Shown here in pieces: positions 43,814 through 52,477 of a stretch of 64,000 nucleotides of DNA. Source of the stretch: Paraburkholderia sp. LEh10 (GTDB lineage: Bacteria > Pseudomonadota > Gammaproteobacteria > Burkholderiales > Burkholderiaceae); contig NZ_JAGIPX010000017.1 of NCBI RefSeq assembly GCF_017814945.1, forward strand, positions 1-64,000, written 5' to 3'. The translations under genes and the position numbers were made by a program. The notes beneath the pieces are model-generated. The model saw nothing but the letters and a program-made list of their open reading frames with translations. It was not told the DNA's origin and did no database searches. The first letter of the stretch is position 1. Every line of letters starts with the position of its first letter.

Positions 43814-45112
43814 ATGACTACGATCACGAAGCTGTCCGTGCGGGATATCCGCTTTCCGACCTCGCGTTCGCTCGACGGCTCCGACGCGATGAATGCCGCG
43901 CCCGATTACTCCGCCACTTACGTCACGCTCGACACCGATGCGCCGCACCCGCTCGCGGGCCACGGCCTCACGTTTACGATCGGTCGAGGCAATGAAATCT
44001 GCGTGACGGCCGTGAATGCGCTCGCGCCGCTCATCGTCGGCAGGAAGCTCGAAGACATCGCCGCGAACATGGGCGCATTCTGGCGCGCGTTCACGTCGGA
44101 TAGCCAACTGCGCTGGATCGGCCCCGACAAGGGCGCGATTCATCTGGCGACGGCGGCCGTCGTGAATGCCGTGTGGGATCTGTGGGCGAAAGCGCAAGGC
44201 AAGCCCGTCTGGAAGCTGCTCGTCGACATGAGCCCGGAAGAACTGGTGCGCTGCCTCGACTTTCGCTACGTGACGGATGCGATCACGCCCTATGAAGCGC
44301 TCGCGATGCTGCACCGCCACGCAAAGACCAAGGGCGCGCGCGAACAGGAAATGCTCGCCCAGGGATATCCCGCATATACCACGTCGGCGGGCTGGCTCGG
44401 CTACGACGACGAGAAGATCCGCCGCCTCGCGCGCGAAGGCGTCGCGCAAGGATGGACGCATTTCAAGCAGAAAGTGGGCGGCAATCTGGACGAAGACGTG
44501 CGGCGCGCCCGCATCCTGCGCGAAGAGATCGGCGAGGATCTCAAGCTGATGATGGACGCGAACCAGGTGTGGGACGTCGACGAGGCCGTCGCGAACATGC
44601 GGCGTCTCGCGGAGTTCGACCCGTGGTGGATCGAGGAGCCCACCAGTCCCGACGACATCCTCGGTCATGCCGCCATTCGCCAGCGGCTCGGGTCGATCGG
44701 CGTCGCGACGGGCGAGCACTGCCACAACCGCGTGATGTTCAAGCAACTGCTTCAGGCGCATGCAATCGACTTCTGCCAGGTCGACAGCTGCCGCCTCGGC
44801 GGACTGAACGAAGTGATCGTCGTGCTGCTGATGGCCGCGAAGTTCGGCGTGCCCGTGTGTCCGCACGCGGGCGGCGTCGGATTGTGCGAGTACGTGCAGC
44901 ACATTTCGCTGTTCGACTATATCTGCGTGTCGGCGTCGCTGGAAAACCGCGTGCTCGAATACGTCGATCATCTGCACGAGCATTTCATCGATCCCGTCGT
45001 GATCCACAACGGCCGATATATGCCGCCGCAACGGCCGGGATACAGCATCGAAATGCACGCGGCGTCGCTCGATCAATACCACTTTCCCGACGGCATCGCC
45101 TGGCAGCCGTGA
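43814..45112 (+). CDS. fucD: L-fuconate dehydratase (enolase superfamily)
   Basis: This 432-aa enzyme dehydrates L-fuconate to 2-keto-3-deoxy-L-fuconate in the nonphosphorylative fucose route. Family-typical stretches are DFRYVTDAITPYEALAMLH (about 150-170), YPAYTTSAGWLGYDD, the catalytic lysine region FKQKVGG, metal-binding MMDANQ and WIEEPTSPDD, and GEHCHNR with the later PHAGGVGLCEYVQH. ATG 43814 has GGAGGG 7 bp upstream. No other fucose pathway enzyme is adjacent. Divergent from the GntR gene. Confidence 0.92.
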   Translation: MTTITKLSVRDIRFPTSRSLDGSDAMNAAPDYSATYVTLDTDAPHPLAGHGLTFTIGRGNEICVTAVNALAPLIVGRKLEDIAANMGAFWRAFTSDSQLRWIGPDKGAIHLATAAVVNAVWDLWAKAQGKPVWKLLVDMSPEELVRCLDFRYVTDAITPYEALAMLHRHAKTKGAREQEMLAQGYPAYTTSAGWLGYDDEKIRRLAREGVAQGWTHFKQKVGGNLDEDVRRARILREEIGEDLKLMMDANQVWDVDEAVANMRRLAEFDPWWIEEPTSPDDILGHAAIRQRLGSIGVATGEHCHNRVMFKQLLQAHAIDFCQVDSCRLGGLNEVIVVLLMAAKFGVPVCPHAGGVGLCEYVQHISLFDYICVSASLENRVLEYVDHLHEHFIDPVVIHNGRYMPPQRPGYSIEMHAASLDQYHFPDGIAWQP

Positions 45113-45302
45113 CGCGCCGCATCTGCCGGCCACCCCGCGCGCCGCGAAATTTTTGGCCGCATTGCCGCCCGCGCGCCGCGCGGCTATGCTTTCGGTTTGC
45201 TTGCCGCTACGGACAGGCTCGTGCAGAAGGGGTCCATGCGGGGGTCCATGCGCGGTTCATGGCCGTCTTCGTCACACCTCTATCAGGCACTCAGGAGCAC
45301 GG

Positions 45303-45962
45303 ATGTTCAGTCCCGGTCTATTTCTCACGGCAGCGGGCGTCGGCCTCGCGGTCGCGGCGCCCGTCGGTCCCATGGGCATGCTGTGCATTCGCCGCACGCT
45401 CACCGACGGCCCGCGCGCCGGTCTTGCCATCGGCTTCGGCATTGCGAGCGGCGACGCCGTTTATGGGCTGATTGCCGCGCTCGGCCTCGTCAGCGTGTCT
45501 CAATTCATGCTGGCCTACGACAAGCCGCTGCATATCGTCGCCGGGCTCTTTCTGCTGTATCTCGGCATCCGCACGATGCTGCAGAAAGTGCCTGCGGACA
45601 ATGGCAACGACAACGCCAATGGCAACGGTAACGGCGAAGGCAAGCTTGCAGGAATCGGCCATGCAGGCGCGTTGAAGGCTTTCGCGAGCGCGCTGCTGCT
45701 CACGCTGACCAATCCGCAGACGATCATCATGTTCGCGGCGCTTTTTACGACGCTCGCGCCGCGCGGACCGTTTTCATCGAGCGTCGCGTTCACCACGGTC
45801 TGCGGCGTGTTTTGCGGATCGATCGCGTGGTGGTGCTTTCTGGTGACGGCGGTGTCGCTCGCGCGGCATGCGATCGGCCACAAGCTGCGCGTGATCATCG
45901 ACCGCATTGCGGGTTTCGCGCTCGCGGCCTTCGGCGTGGCCGAGGTGAGGCGCGCGATCTGA
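45303..45962 (+). CDS. LysE/RhtB-family exporter
   Basis: This 219-aa inner-membrane protein has about six helices and the LysE-type N-terminal PVGPMGMLCIRRTL (20-33) and TLTNPQTIIMFAALF later. An Asn/Gly-rich loop (about 97-113, DNGNDNANGNGNGEG) separates the third and fourth helices. Substrate is probably an amino acid or small metabolite. ATG 45303 is set by AGGAG upstream; the long in-frame extension to 45153 has no family match. Confidence 0.88.
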   Translation: MFSPGLFLTAAGVGLAVAAPVGPMGMLCIRRTLTDGPRAGLAIGFGIASGDAVYGLIAALGLVSVSQFMLAYDKPLHIVAGLFLLYLGIRTMLQKVPADNGNDNANGNGNGEGKLAGIGHAGALKAFASALLLTLTNPQTIIMFAALFTTLAPRGPFSSSVAFTTVCGVFCGSIAWWCFLVTAVSLARHAIGHKLRVIIDRIAGFALAAFGVAEVRRAI

Positions 45963-45995
45963 CGCGGGTTGACGCGGGTTGACGCGGGTTGACGC
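45960..45995. repeat. 10-bp tandem repeat overlapping a stop codon
   Basis: TGACGCGGGT occurs three times in a row (45960-45989) plus a partial TGACGC. The first unit begins with the TGA stop codon of the LysE gene, and every unit carries a TGA. Confidence 0.95.
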
Positions 45996-46007
45996 ATCGA
46001 TACACGA

Positions 46008-46033
46008 CGAGGGCCGCTTTTGAGCGGCCCTCG
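46008..46033. terminator. Bidirectional hairpin terminator between LysE and RarD genes
   Basis: CGAGGGCCGCT (46008-46018), loop TTTG, AGCGGCCCTCG (46023-46033): an 11-bp perfect stem between convergent genes. Confidence 0.8.
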
Positions 46034-46059
46034 CTTCATTCGCGCAGGATGGCGGACGC

Positions 46060-46935
46060 TCAGGCCCGCGCGAGCCGCGCACGCCACAAGCCGTCGAGCG
46101 AATAGATGGCAAGCGCAATCCAGATCGCGCCGTAGCCCATCAGCTGCACGTGCCCGAACGGCTCGTGATAGATCAGCACGCCGATCAGCAGTTGCAGCGA
46201 AGGCGTCACATACTGGATCAGCCCGAGCATCGACAGCGGGATGCGCCGCGCGCCCGCCGCGAACAGCAGCAGCGGCACGGCCGTGATCGGCCCGGCGAGC
46301 GCGAGCAGAACCTTCACGCCGAACGACGCCGCGCCGAAGCCGCTCGCCCCATGCGGCGATACGAAGAACAGATAGAGCACGGCAACAGGAAAAAGCAGCA
46401 CCGTTTCGAGCGTCAGCCCTTCGAGCGCGCCGAGCCGCGCCGTCTTGCGCAACAGGCCGTACCCCGCGAAGCTGAACGCGAGCGCAAGGCTGATCCACGG
46501 CGGATGGCCGTTCTCCCACGTGAGGTACAGCACGCCGCACCCGGCGATCGCGACGGAAAGCCACTGTACGGGCCGCAGCCGTTCGCGCAGAAACGCGAGG
46601 CCGAACAGCACGTTGATCAGCGGATTGATGAAGTACCCGAGGCTCGCTTCGACGATATGCCCCGCGTTGACGGCCCAGATATAGATGCCCCAGTTCGTCG
46701 ACAGCAGCAGCGCGCTCGCCGCGAAGCGCGCGAGAAGGCGCCCGTCGCGCAGCACGGGCCCCAGCCAGCGCCACTGCTGCCGTATGCTCAGTACGATGAA
46801 GAGAAACAGCAGCGACCAGACCATCCGGTGCGCGAGCATTTCAACTGGGGAAATCTGATGGAGTGTCTTGAAGTAGACGGGAAACAATCCCCAGATGGTG
46901 AACGCGAGCAATGCGTAGGCGACGCCGTAATTCAT
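46060..46935 (-). CDS. rarD: RarD-type EamA permease
   Basis: This 291-aa inner-membrane protein has about ten helices in two EamA repeats. The N-terminal YALLAFTIWGLFPVYFKTL and the EMLAHRMVWSLLF and NWGIYIWAVN stretches match the RarD subgroup. I start at ATG 46935 to align with that family; upstream in-frame starts add a basic non-conserved segment. Substrate unknown. Confidence 0.88.
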   Translation of the reverse strand: MNYGVAYALLAFTIWGLFPVYFKTLHQISPVEMLAHRMVWSLLFLFIVLSIRQQWRWLGPVLRDGRLLARFAASALLLSTNWGIYIWAVNAGHIVEASLGYFINPLINVLFGLAFLRERLRPVQWLSVAIAGCGVLYLTWENGHPPWISLALAFSFAGYGLLRKTARLGALEGLTLETVLLFPVAVLYLFFVSPHGASGFGAASFGVKVLLALAGPITAVPLLLFAAGARRIPLSMLGLIQYVTPSLQLLIGVLIYHEPFGHVQLMGYGAIWIALAIYSLDGLWRARLARA

Positions 46936-47295
46936 TTTTGTCGGTTTGCGGTTGGAAGGAGACGGGCGACGCATCGCCCGGCGCGGCCGTACGTAAGCGG
47001 GCCGCGGCGCGTCCACGGGAAGCGGCGGGCAGGCCGCGAAAGTGCCGCCCGGTGCGCCGCATCGCGCCTTGAACGATCATTGTAAGCGGTCAGTTGAAAT
47101 CAGCCGGAAACGCGTGCATGCGGCGGCAAGCGTACGCGGCGGCGCCGGTTTTGCGACAATAGCGGACTTTAGCCGCGCCGCCGCCCTTTTTGCAGGACCT
47201 TGCAGCACCTTGCAGCCTGACGCTCAGGCATGACGGCAGTACCGGCAAGCTTGCCTGCAACCCCGAACTCTTTATGACCGTCCGCGGTCCGCGCA
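46936..47295. other. Divergent intergenic region
   Basis: This 360-bp region between rarD and the TauE/SafE gene has no supported ORF. Three near-tandem CCTTGCAG units occur at about 47195-47217. A TTTTGCGACAATAG stretch near 47150 could be part of a promoter for the plus-strand gene. Confidence 0.4.
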
Positions 47296-48084
47296 ATGGC
47301 ACTTCCCCACATCGATCTTCTCTATTCGGCATCGGGTCTTTTCGTCGGCTTTCTGGTCGGGCTGACGGGCGTCGGCGGCGGCTCGCTGATGACGCCGATC
47401 CTCGTGCTGCTGTTCAACATCCATCCGGCGACGGCCGTCGGCACGGACCTGTTGTACGCCGCCGCAACCAAGGCGACGGGCACGCTCATGCATGGGATGA
47501 AGGGTTCAATCGACTGGCAGGTGACGTTGCGCCTCGCCGCCGGCAGCGTGCCCGCGGCGACCGTCACGCTGATCCTCTTGCACCGCTTCGGGATGGATTC
47601 GCCGCGCGGCGCGCATCTGATTTCCGTGGTGCTGGGCGTCGCGCTGCTGATCACCGCGACCGCGCTGGTGTTCCGGCCGCAGCTCACCAAGTTCGCCGCT
47701 GCGCGCCGTCGCGCGACGGGCCAAGGCAGCACGCTCGCGCTGACGATGCTCACGGGTGCCGTCCTCGGCATGCTGGTGTCGCTGACGTCCGTGGGCGCGG
47801 GCGCGATCGGCGTCACCGTGCTGCTGCTGCTCTATCCGATGCTGCCGACCACGCGCATCGTCGGTTCGGATATCGCGCACGCCGTGCCGCTCACGCTGCT
47901 CGCGGGCGCGGGCCACTGGCTGCTCGGCTCGATCGACTGGTCGCTGCTGGCTTCGCTTCTGCTCGGCTCGCTGCCGGGCATCCTGATAGGGAGCTATCTG
48001 TCGACGAAGGCGCCTGAGAAGCTGCTGCGCAACCTCCTCGCCGCGACGCTGACGCTCGTCGGCGTGAAGCTCGTGACGGCCTGA
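47296..48084 (+). CDS. TauE/SafE-family sulfite/organosulfur exporter
   Basis: This 262-aa inner-membrane protein has about eight helices. The N-terminal GFLVGLTGVGGGSLMTPIL (about 18-36) and the repeat LVSLTSVGAGAIGVTVLLLL in the second half are the paired family motifs. Members carry small anions such as sulfite, sulfoacetate or related molecules. No sulfur gene is adjacent, so the substrate is open. Confidence 0.9.
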   Translation: MALPHIDLLYSASGLFVGFLVGLTGVGGGSLMTPILVLLFNIHPATAVGTDLLYAAATKATGTLMHGMKGSIDWQVTLRLAAGSVPAATVTLILLHRFGMDSPRGAHLISVVLGVALLITATALVFRPQLTKFAAARRRATGQGSTLALTMLTGAVLGMLVSLTSVGAGAIGVTVLLLLYPMLPTTRIVGSDIAHAVPLTLLAGAGHWLLGSIDWSLLASLLLGSLPGILIGSYLSTKAPEKLLRNLLAATLTLVGVKLVTA

Positions 48085-48142
48085 CGGCCGCCCGCCGCAT
48101 CCGCCGCAAAGCCACGCCGCCAACCGCGCTGCAATCAGCGGA

Positions 48143-48397
48143 TCATTTGAAGAAGCGGCAGTTCAGATCCGTCTCGAACTGGCGGACCCAGTGCCCCGCC
48201 GTGTCCTCGTGATACGACTGCGCCCAGCCTCCGCGCCGTATCGTCAAAAGGCGCGAATGATGCGACGCGTCGCCGGGGTCGTCGCTCGCCGTGATGTCGA
48301 AGTGCGCCGGCGCAAAGCCGTGGCGCGCGCATACAAGCTCGAACGCTGCACGTTCGCCGATGGGAAGATCGGTGTAGGTGAAGCGGGTCGTGTCCAT
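48143..48397 (-). CDS. Short conserved-looking protein of unknown function
   Basis: I assign an 84-aa ORF from ATG 48397, with GGAG 8 bp upstream. It has balanced composition, several His and Trp residues (GGWAQSYHEDTAGHWVRQFE) and no signal peptide or membrane helix. The longer frame from 48538 lacks a better start. Convergent with the TauE/SafE gene. No family recognised. Confidence 0.6.
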   Translation of the reverse strand: MDTTRFTYTDLPIGERAAFELVCARHGFAPAHFDITASDDPGDASHHSRLLTIRRGGWAQSYHEDTAGHWVRQFETDLNCRFFK

Positions 48398-48547
48398 GGC
48401 CGTCGCTCCGGAAGCTTCCATACCTTCACAGTACTGCACTCGACGGGTAAACAGTATGTCAAGGCGAACAAGCACGAATCTCCGTCGCCTATGGACGATA
48501 CGGGCGATGCAGGGGGCATGCGTCGCATGATTCGCCAACGCCGTGTC

Positions 48548-48567
48548 GTGCCGCCGTCACGCGGCAC
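48548..48567 (-). terminator. Hairpin downstream of the 3HB-oligomer hydrolase gene
   Basis: GTGCCGC (48548-48554), loop of 6 nt, GCGGCAC (48561-48567), about 30 bp past the stop codon. No T-run. Confidence 0.4.
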
Positions 48568-48597
48568 CGCGTGACGCGTGACGCGCGACGCCGCACT

Positions 48598-50718
48598 TCA
48601 CTTCGGCACGTTCACTGCGCCCGCGCCCACCTGAATCGCGTTCGAACCCGGGCTCATCGAGATCGCGGGCAGATTGGCCGTCGTGAGCGCGGGCGCGGCG
48701 CCGGGCGTGCCGCCGCGCGGCACCGCGCGCACCACCTGCGACGGCGGCAGCGGCGCGCCGCTCTTCAGGTGATTCCACATCAGGTTCAGCGCCTGGATGT
48801 CGTAGTAGTGCACCGGAATGAAGCGCGAGTCGAAGCCGGGCGTGCTCAGGAAAGCATCGAAGTGCTGGCCGTTCATGACTTCGTAGAACGACAGCTGGCT
48901 CTTCGATGCTTCCGTGATGCTGTTCACGGCCAGGTACGCGCGCGACGCTTGGTTCACGGGCACGAGCGCATCGCTGCGGCCCTGCACGATGATGGCTGGC
49001 TTGCCGCGCAGGTTCGCGTTCACGCGAATCGCATCGACGTTCTGCTGCATGCGCGGGTCGCCCGTCGTCCATAGCGCGCGCAGGCAGGCGGCGCCCGTGA
49101 AGCTCGCGTCCGGCGTGGCGAGCCGATGATCCGCGCCGGCCGGCGACGCCGACAGGTTGTAGACGAGATTGATCCCGTCGGTGGGCGGCACGCCGTTGCC
49201 CACGCCAAACACGTTGAACATCGGCGACACCGTCGGCGTCACGCCCGCTGTGCCTGTCGTCGCATTCGTCGTGCCGAAGCTGAAGCCGCACAGGTTGTCG
49301 ATCACGCTCGACTTCGTGTAAGCGTTCGCGTACGTGACGGCGACAGCGGGCACAGCCTGCGAATCCCACATCGGTGCATGCAGCAGATCGGAATCCGTCT
49401 CGTAGCCAGCGTCGTGCAGCCTCGTGAGCGCGTCGTTCGCCTGGCTCGTCTCGTCCGCGCCGCTCACGAATCCGCCCGCCGCGAGCGATGCGCAACGCGC
49501 CTTGCGGATCGCCTGCGTCGTCGCCGTCGGCAGCGCCGTCAGGTAGGGCGAGCCCACGGCCGCCGTCGCGGCCGCCGCACACGGCTGCAGCATGTTCGCG
49601 TAGGTCATGTAGTCGGCGAGCGGCGCGCCCGCTGTGGGAATCTGCACGCCGCTCTCGAACACCTTCGCCGCCGACACCATGTTCAGGTTGATCTGCGGCT
49701 CGCCGACCACGACGGCTGTGATCCATCCTTGCGTATCCTGCTCCGCCGCCGCGAGCGACGCGCCGCCGCCGTTGCTGACGGAGGCTGCGATCGTCGTGAT
49801 GCTCCCCGTGCCGTAGCGCACGCCCTGAGAGCCGCTGCCCGTGGACAGCGGGAACTGGTTGTTGAGCGCCCAGTACGCGAACTGCACGGCTTTGAGCGTG
49901 TTCCTGCCCCAGTCCTGCTCGGGGTTCTGCTGCGAGTGAGCGTGCTTGAACGCATAGCGGTTCGGTGTCACCGCGTTGAACGACGTCAGATCGCTCGACG
50001 ACACGTTCGCCGTAAAGAGGCTCGCCGTGCCCGCCGCCGAAGCCGCCGCAACCGTGCCGTTCATCAGCGTGACGAGTCCCGACAGCAGCTCGTGCGCGCC
50101 GTTGCCGCTGCCCTTGTCGGTGTAGGCCACCGCGCAGCCGCGCTTGAGGCCCCACTCGCCCGCCGCCGAGATCGCGCCGTAGATGCCGCGCGAGCCCGAC
50201 GACGTCGCCGTGACGATGCAGGGGTTGTTCGGGTCGAACGTCGATGGCACCTGGACCATCAACGTCACGTTCAGCTTGCCGGTGCCGTTGTCGGCGTACG
50301 CAAGGTATTCGGTGCCCGCGATCTTGCCTTCGCCGAGCGTGTCGTTGCCGTTCAGATCGACGTTGGGCCCCCAGAAGCGCCCATAGCCGCCGTTCGCCGA
50401 CATGTCGACGAGCGCGCGATAGTTCGACCAGATCGCCAGGCGCCGCAGTTCGGACGGCTTCGGACTCGCCGAGTTCGAAAACGAAGGCGGCGTCGCGGAC
50501 GCGAGGCCCGTCTTGCCGAGGCCGCCTGTCAGCAGGTCGTCGCTGTTGCCGTCGTAAGTGGTCGTGGTGACGCTGCTCGACACCACGAAGGCCGGCAGCG
50601 GATTGGTGTTCTGCGAAGAATGCTGATCGTCGCTGTGGCCGCACGCGGCGAGGAGCACCGAAGCCAGTGCGCTGCAAAGGGCCGTGGCGGCCCGTCTGAA
50701 CGGCAGATTCCCTGTCAT
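48598..50718 (-). CDS. 3-hydroxybutyrate oligomer hydrolase (lipoprotein)
   Basis: This 706-aa protein matches the 3HB-oligomer hydrolase family, which splits soluble oligomers from polyhydroxybutyrate breakdown. Typical stretches are SANGGYGRFWGPNV (about 107-120), DTLGEGKIAGTEYLAYAD and SSGSRGIYGAI. The nonstandard serine motif SVSNG (313-317, S315) is the one reported for this family instead of GxSxG. The N-terminus has a lipobox LLAAC with C26, so a lipid-anchored periplasmic or surface location is expected. ATG 50718 with GGAG upstream places the lipobox correctly. Confidence 0.92.
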   Translation of the reverse strand: MTGNLPFRRAATALCSALASVLLAACGHSDDQHSSQNTNPLPAFVVSSSVTTTTYDGNSDDLLTGGLGKTGLASATPPSFSNSASPKPSELRRLAIWSNYRALVDMSANGGYGRFWGPNVDLNGNDTLGEGKIAGTEYLAYADNGTGKLNVTLMVQVPSTFDPNNPCIVTATSSGSRGIYGAISAAGEWGLKRGCAVAYTDKGSGNGAHELLSGLVTLMNGTVAAASAAGTASLFTANVSSSDLTSFNAVTPNRYAFKHAHSQQNPEQDWGRNTLKAVQFAYWALNNQFPLSTGSGSQGVRYGTGSITTIAASVSNGGGASLAAAEQDTQGWITAVVVGEPQINLNMVSAAKVFESGVQIPTAGAPLADYMTYANMLQPCAAAATAAVGSPYLTALPTATTQAIRKARCASLAAGGFVSGADETSQANDALTRLHDAGYETDSDLLHAPMWDSQAVPAVAVTYANAYTKSSVIDNLCGFSFGTTNATTGTAGVTPTVSPMFNVFGVGNGVPPTDGINLVYNLSASPAGADHRLATPDASFTGAACLRALWTTGDPRMQQNVDAIRVNANLRGKPAIIVQGRSDALVPVNQASRAYLAVNSITEASKSQLSFYEVMNGQHFDAFLSTPGFDSRFIPVHYYDIQALNLMWNHLKSGAPLPPSQVVRAVPRGGTPGAAPALTTANLPAISMSPGSNAIQVGAGAVNVPK

Positions 50719-51103
50719 CGTCGTCTCCGTTGCCTTGTTGTCGACGCCGTGCCCTCGCCTCGCCGCACCAGCCATGACCTGACATGACCGGATAGAGCCG
50801 CTGCGGGCTCGGCGACGGCCGCTACTCAAGCACAAGTTTCGCGCCGAATGCGCTCACCTTGCCAACGAGGTCGCACGACGCCCACGCGCATGCACGCTAT
50901 CCCATCACGCCCGATGCGCGCGCAGCGCAATGCCGCGCGACACCGCGCAAAAACGAAACGGGCTCCCGTTCGTCACGGGAGCCCGCTTGTCATTCGAACC
51001 GGCAAGCACGCCGCATCCTGCCGTATGCCGTTTGCCGCCTACCGGCCAGCCGCGGCCCACGCCCGGGCGGATCGCAATCCGATCGGGGCGCGGCTGTCAT
51101 CGC
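50719..51103. other. Intergenic region with a terminator
   Basis: This 385-bp region lies between the hydrolase start and the BON gene end. It contains the BON terminator (50959-50985) and presumably the hydrolase promoter at 50720-50850. No supported ORF. Confidence 0.5.
50959..50985 (-). terminator. Intrinsic terminator of the BON-domain gene
   Basis: CGGGCTCCCGT and ACGGGAGCCCG form an 11-bp stem with a 5-nt loop. On the minus strand it is followed by TTTCGTTTTT. Confidence 0.85.
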
Positions 51104-51451
51104 TTACTGCTGCTGGACGTTGATCTTGTTCGTCACGGAAGTCACACCTGCCACGCCCTTCGCGACTTCGCCAGCCTTCTGGATCTGGTCGTTGTCGGGA
51201 GCGGTGCCCGTCAGCGTGACAGCGCCGCTACGGGCGCGCACGTTGATGTTCGACACATCGAGACCTTGCGTCTTCGCGAGCGCCGAACGGACCTTCTTGC
51301 CGAGCGCGCGGTTTTCCTTCTTCGAGCTGGCGGCGGGTGCAGCGGCCGTCGTGCCGGTGGATGCGGAGTCGCTTGCCTGGGCATACGTGTGGCATGCGAC
51401 GACCATTGCAACAACACCACCCACTGCCTTCAGAAAATCGACCGATTTCAT
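51104..51451 (-). CDS. Exported BON-domain protein
   Basis: This 115-aa protein has a signal peptide (about 1-24, ending TYAQA), a Ser/Thr/Ala-rich linker, and a single BON domain (about 48-113; VRSALAKTQGLDVSNINVRA, then GAVTLTGTAPD). BON proteins are linked to outer-membrane integrity and osmotic protection (OsmY-like). Standalone gene with its own terminator. Confidence 0.9.
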   Translation of the reverse strand: MKSVDFLKAVGGVVAMVVACHTYAQASDSASTGTTAAAPAASSKKENRALGKKVRSALAKTQGLDVSNINVRARSGAVTLTGTAPDNDQIQKAGEVAKGVAGVTSVTNKINVQQQ

Positions 51452-52477
51452 GACTTCTCCTTTTGCTTTGGTTTGGACCGCGTTTGGCTAGCGGCTTCGT
51501 TACGACTACATGCGGCCCGATCGCACGCCGCGCACGAAGGCGCAACGAGGCAATGGCGAGCCTGGAGCGGTGTCACGATCTGCGAGAGAGGCATTGGAAG
51601 TGGCGGCCGCGCGATGCACGCGCGCTTGGCGATGCACCGGACGGGCCGTGCGCCGCGCGGCGGACAACGCGCCCTGGTCTCGTCGGTCTGCCCGGGTCGC
51701 GCTGCGCACACGTCGATTTGCGGCAGCGATGCCAATGTAATCTAGCCGGGCAAGATGTGCAAAGGATATTGCGCGATCGCCGCGCTTCCCGTTGCTTCTG
51801 ACGGCTTTTTGCCGGGGTATTTTGCCGAGGCTTTTTTTCCGGTCGAGGCAACGGAATCTAAAGATTTCCCGGCAGCCTTTCGCGCGTCCGTCGCGAGCGG
51901 CAACGGGCGATGTCTGCGCTCGCTCCGCGCCAGTTCCTCCGTCATTTGAAGGTCATCTGAAGGTCATCTGCGGGGCACGCGCGGGTTCACGTGCGGGTCA
52001 CGTGCGAGGCACGCGGGTTCACGCGCGAGGCACGCGGGTTCACGCGCGGGTCACGCGCGGGTCACGCGCGAGGCACGCGGGTCACGTGCGAGGCACGCGG
52101 GTTCACGTGCGGGTCACGCGCGAGGCACGTGCGGGCCACACGTTTTGTTACGCGTTTGTGGCGCCAAGCTTGCGCCCCGCGCGCCGCCGCGTCACCAATC
52201 TCATGTACCATCGGCGCGAACGTCGAGGCGCTCGCGCCCGGCTGCGCGCTCCATCGCCAAGGGGCTTGCGGCCTTCGTGCGCCCCCGGGCTCCGGCAATG
52301 CTGCGGCGCGCGGCCCTTGAAGCTCACTTGACGGGCGGCCCACGCCACGCGGACCACGTGTGGGCGAGCGAGATCCGTACCTGGCATAGCTCCTGCAATG
52401 CGCCCTGCCGATCGCACGCATCCCCTCGGCGGACGCCCGCTCGACACCATTGAACTCACCAGAACGCAACACATCCA
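51452..52477. other. 1-kb region without a supported gene
   Basis: Several short ORFs exist on both strands but none has a family match or convincing start. The region includes AT-richer sequence (about 51790-51850) and the minisatellite at 51972-52142. A lysine-rich 67-aa minus ORF (51742-51945) is the best of the weak candidates. Confidence 0.55.
51972..52142. repeat. Degenerate GC-rich minisatellite
   Basis: About 170 bp of units built from CACGCGCGGGT and CACGCGCGAGG, often paired as a 21-bp unit, with GTGC/GCGC exchanges. Preceded by a duplicated GAAGGTCATCT (about 51947-51970). Confidence 0.9.

Noticed and set aside
51742..51945. 67-aa lysine-rich minus ORF
   Set aside because: No Shine-Dalgarno of note, no family, and an equally good ORF on the opposite strand.
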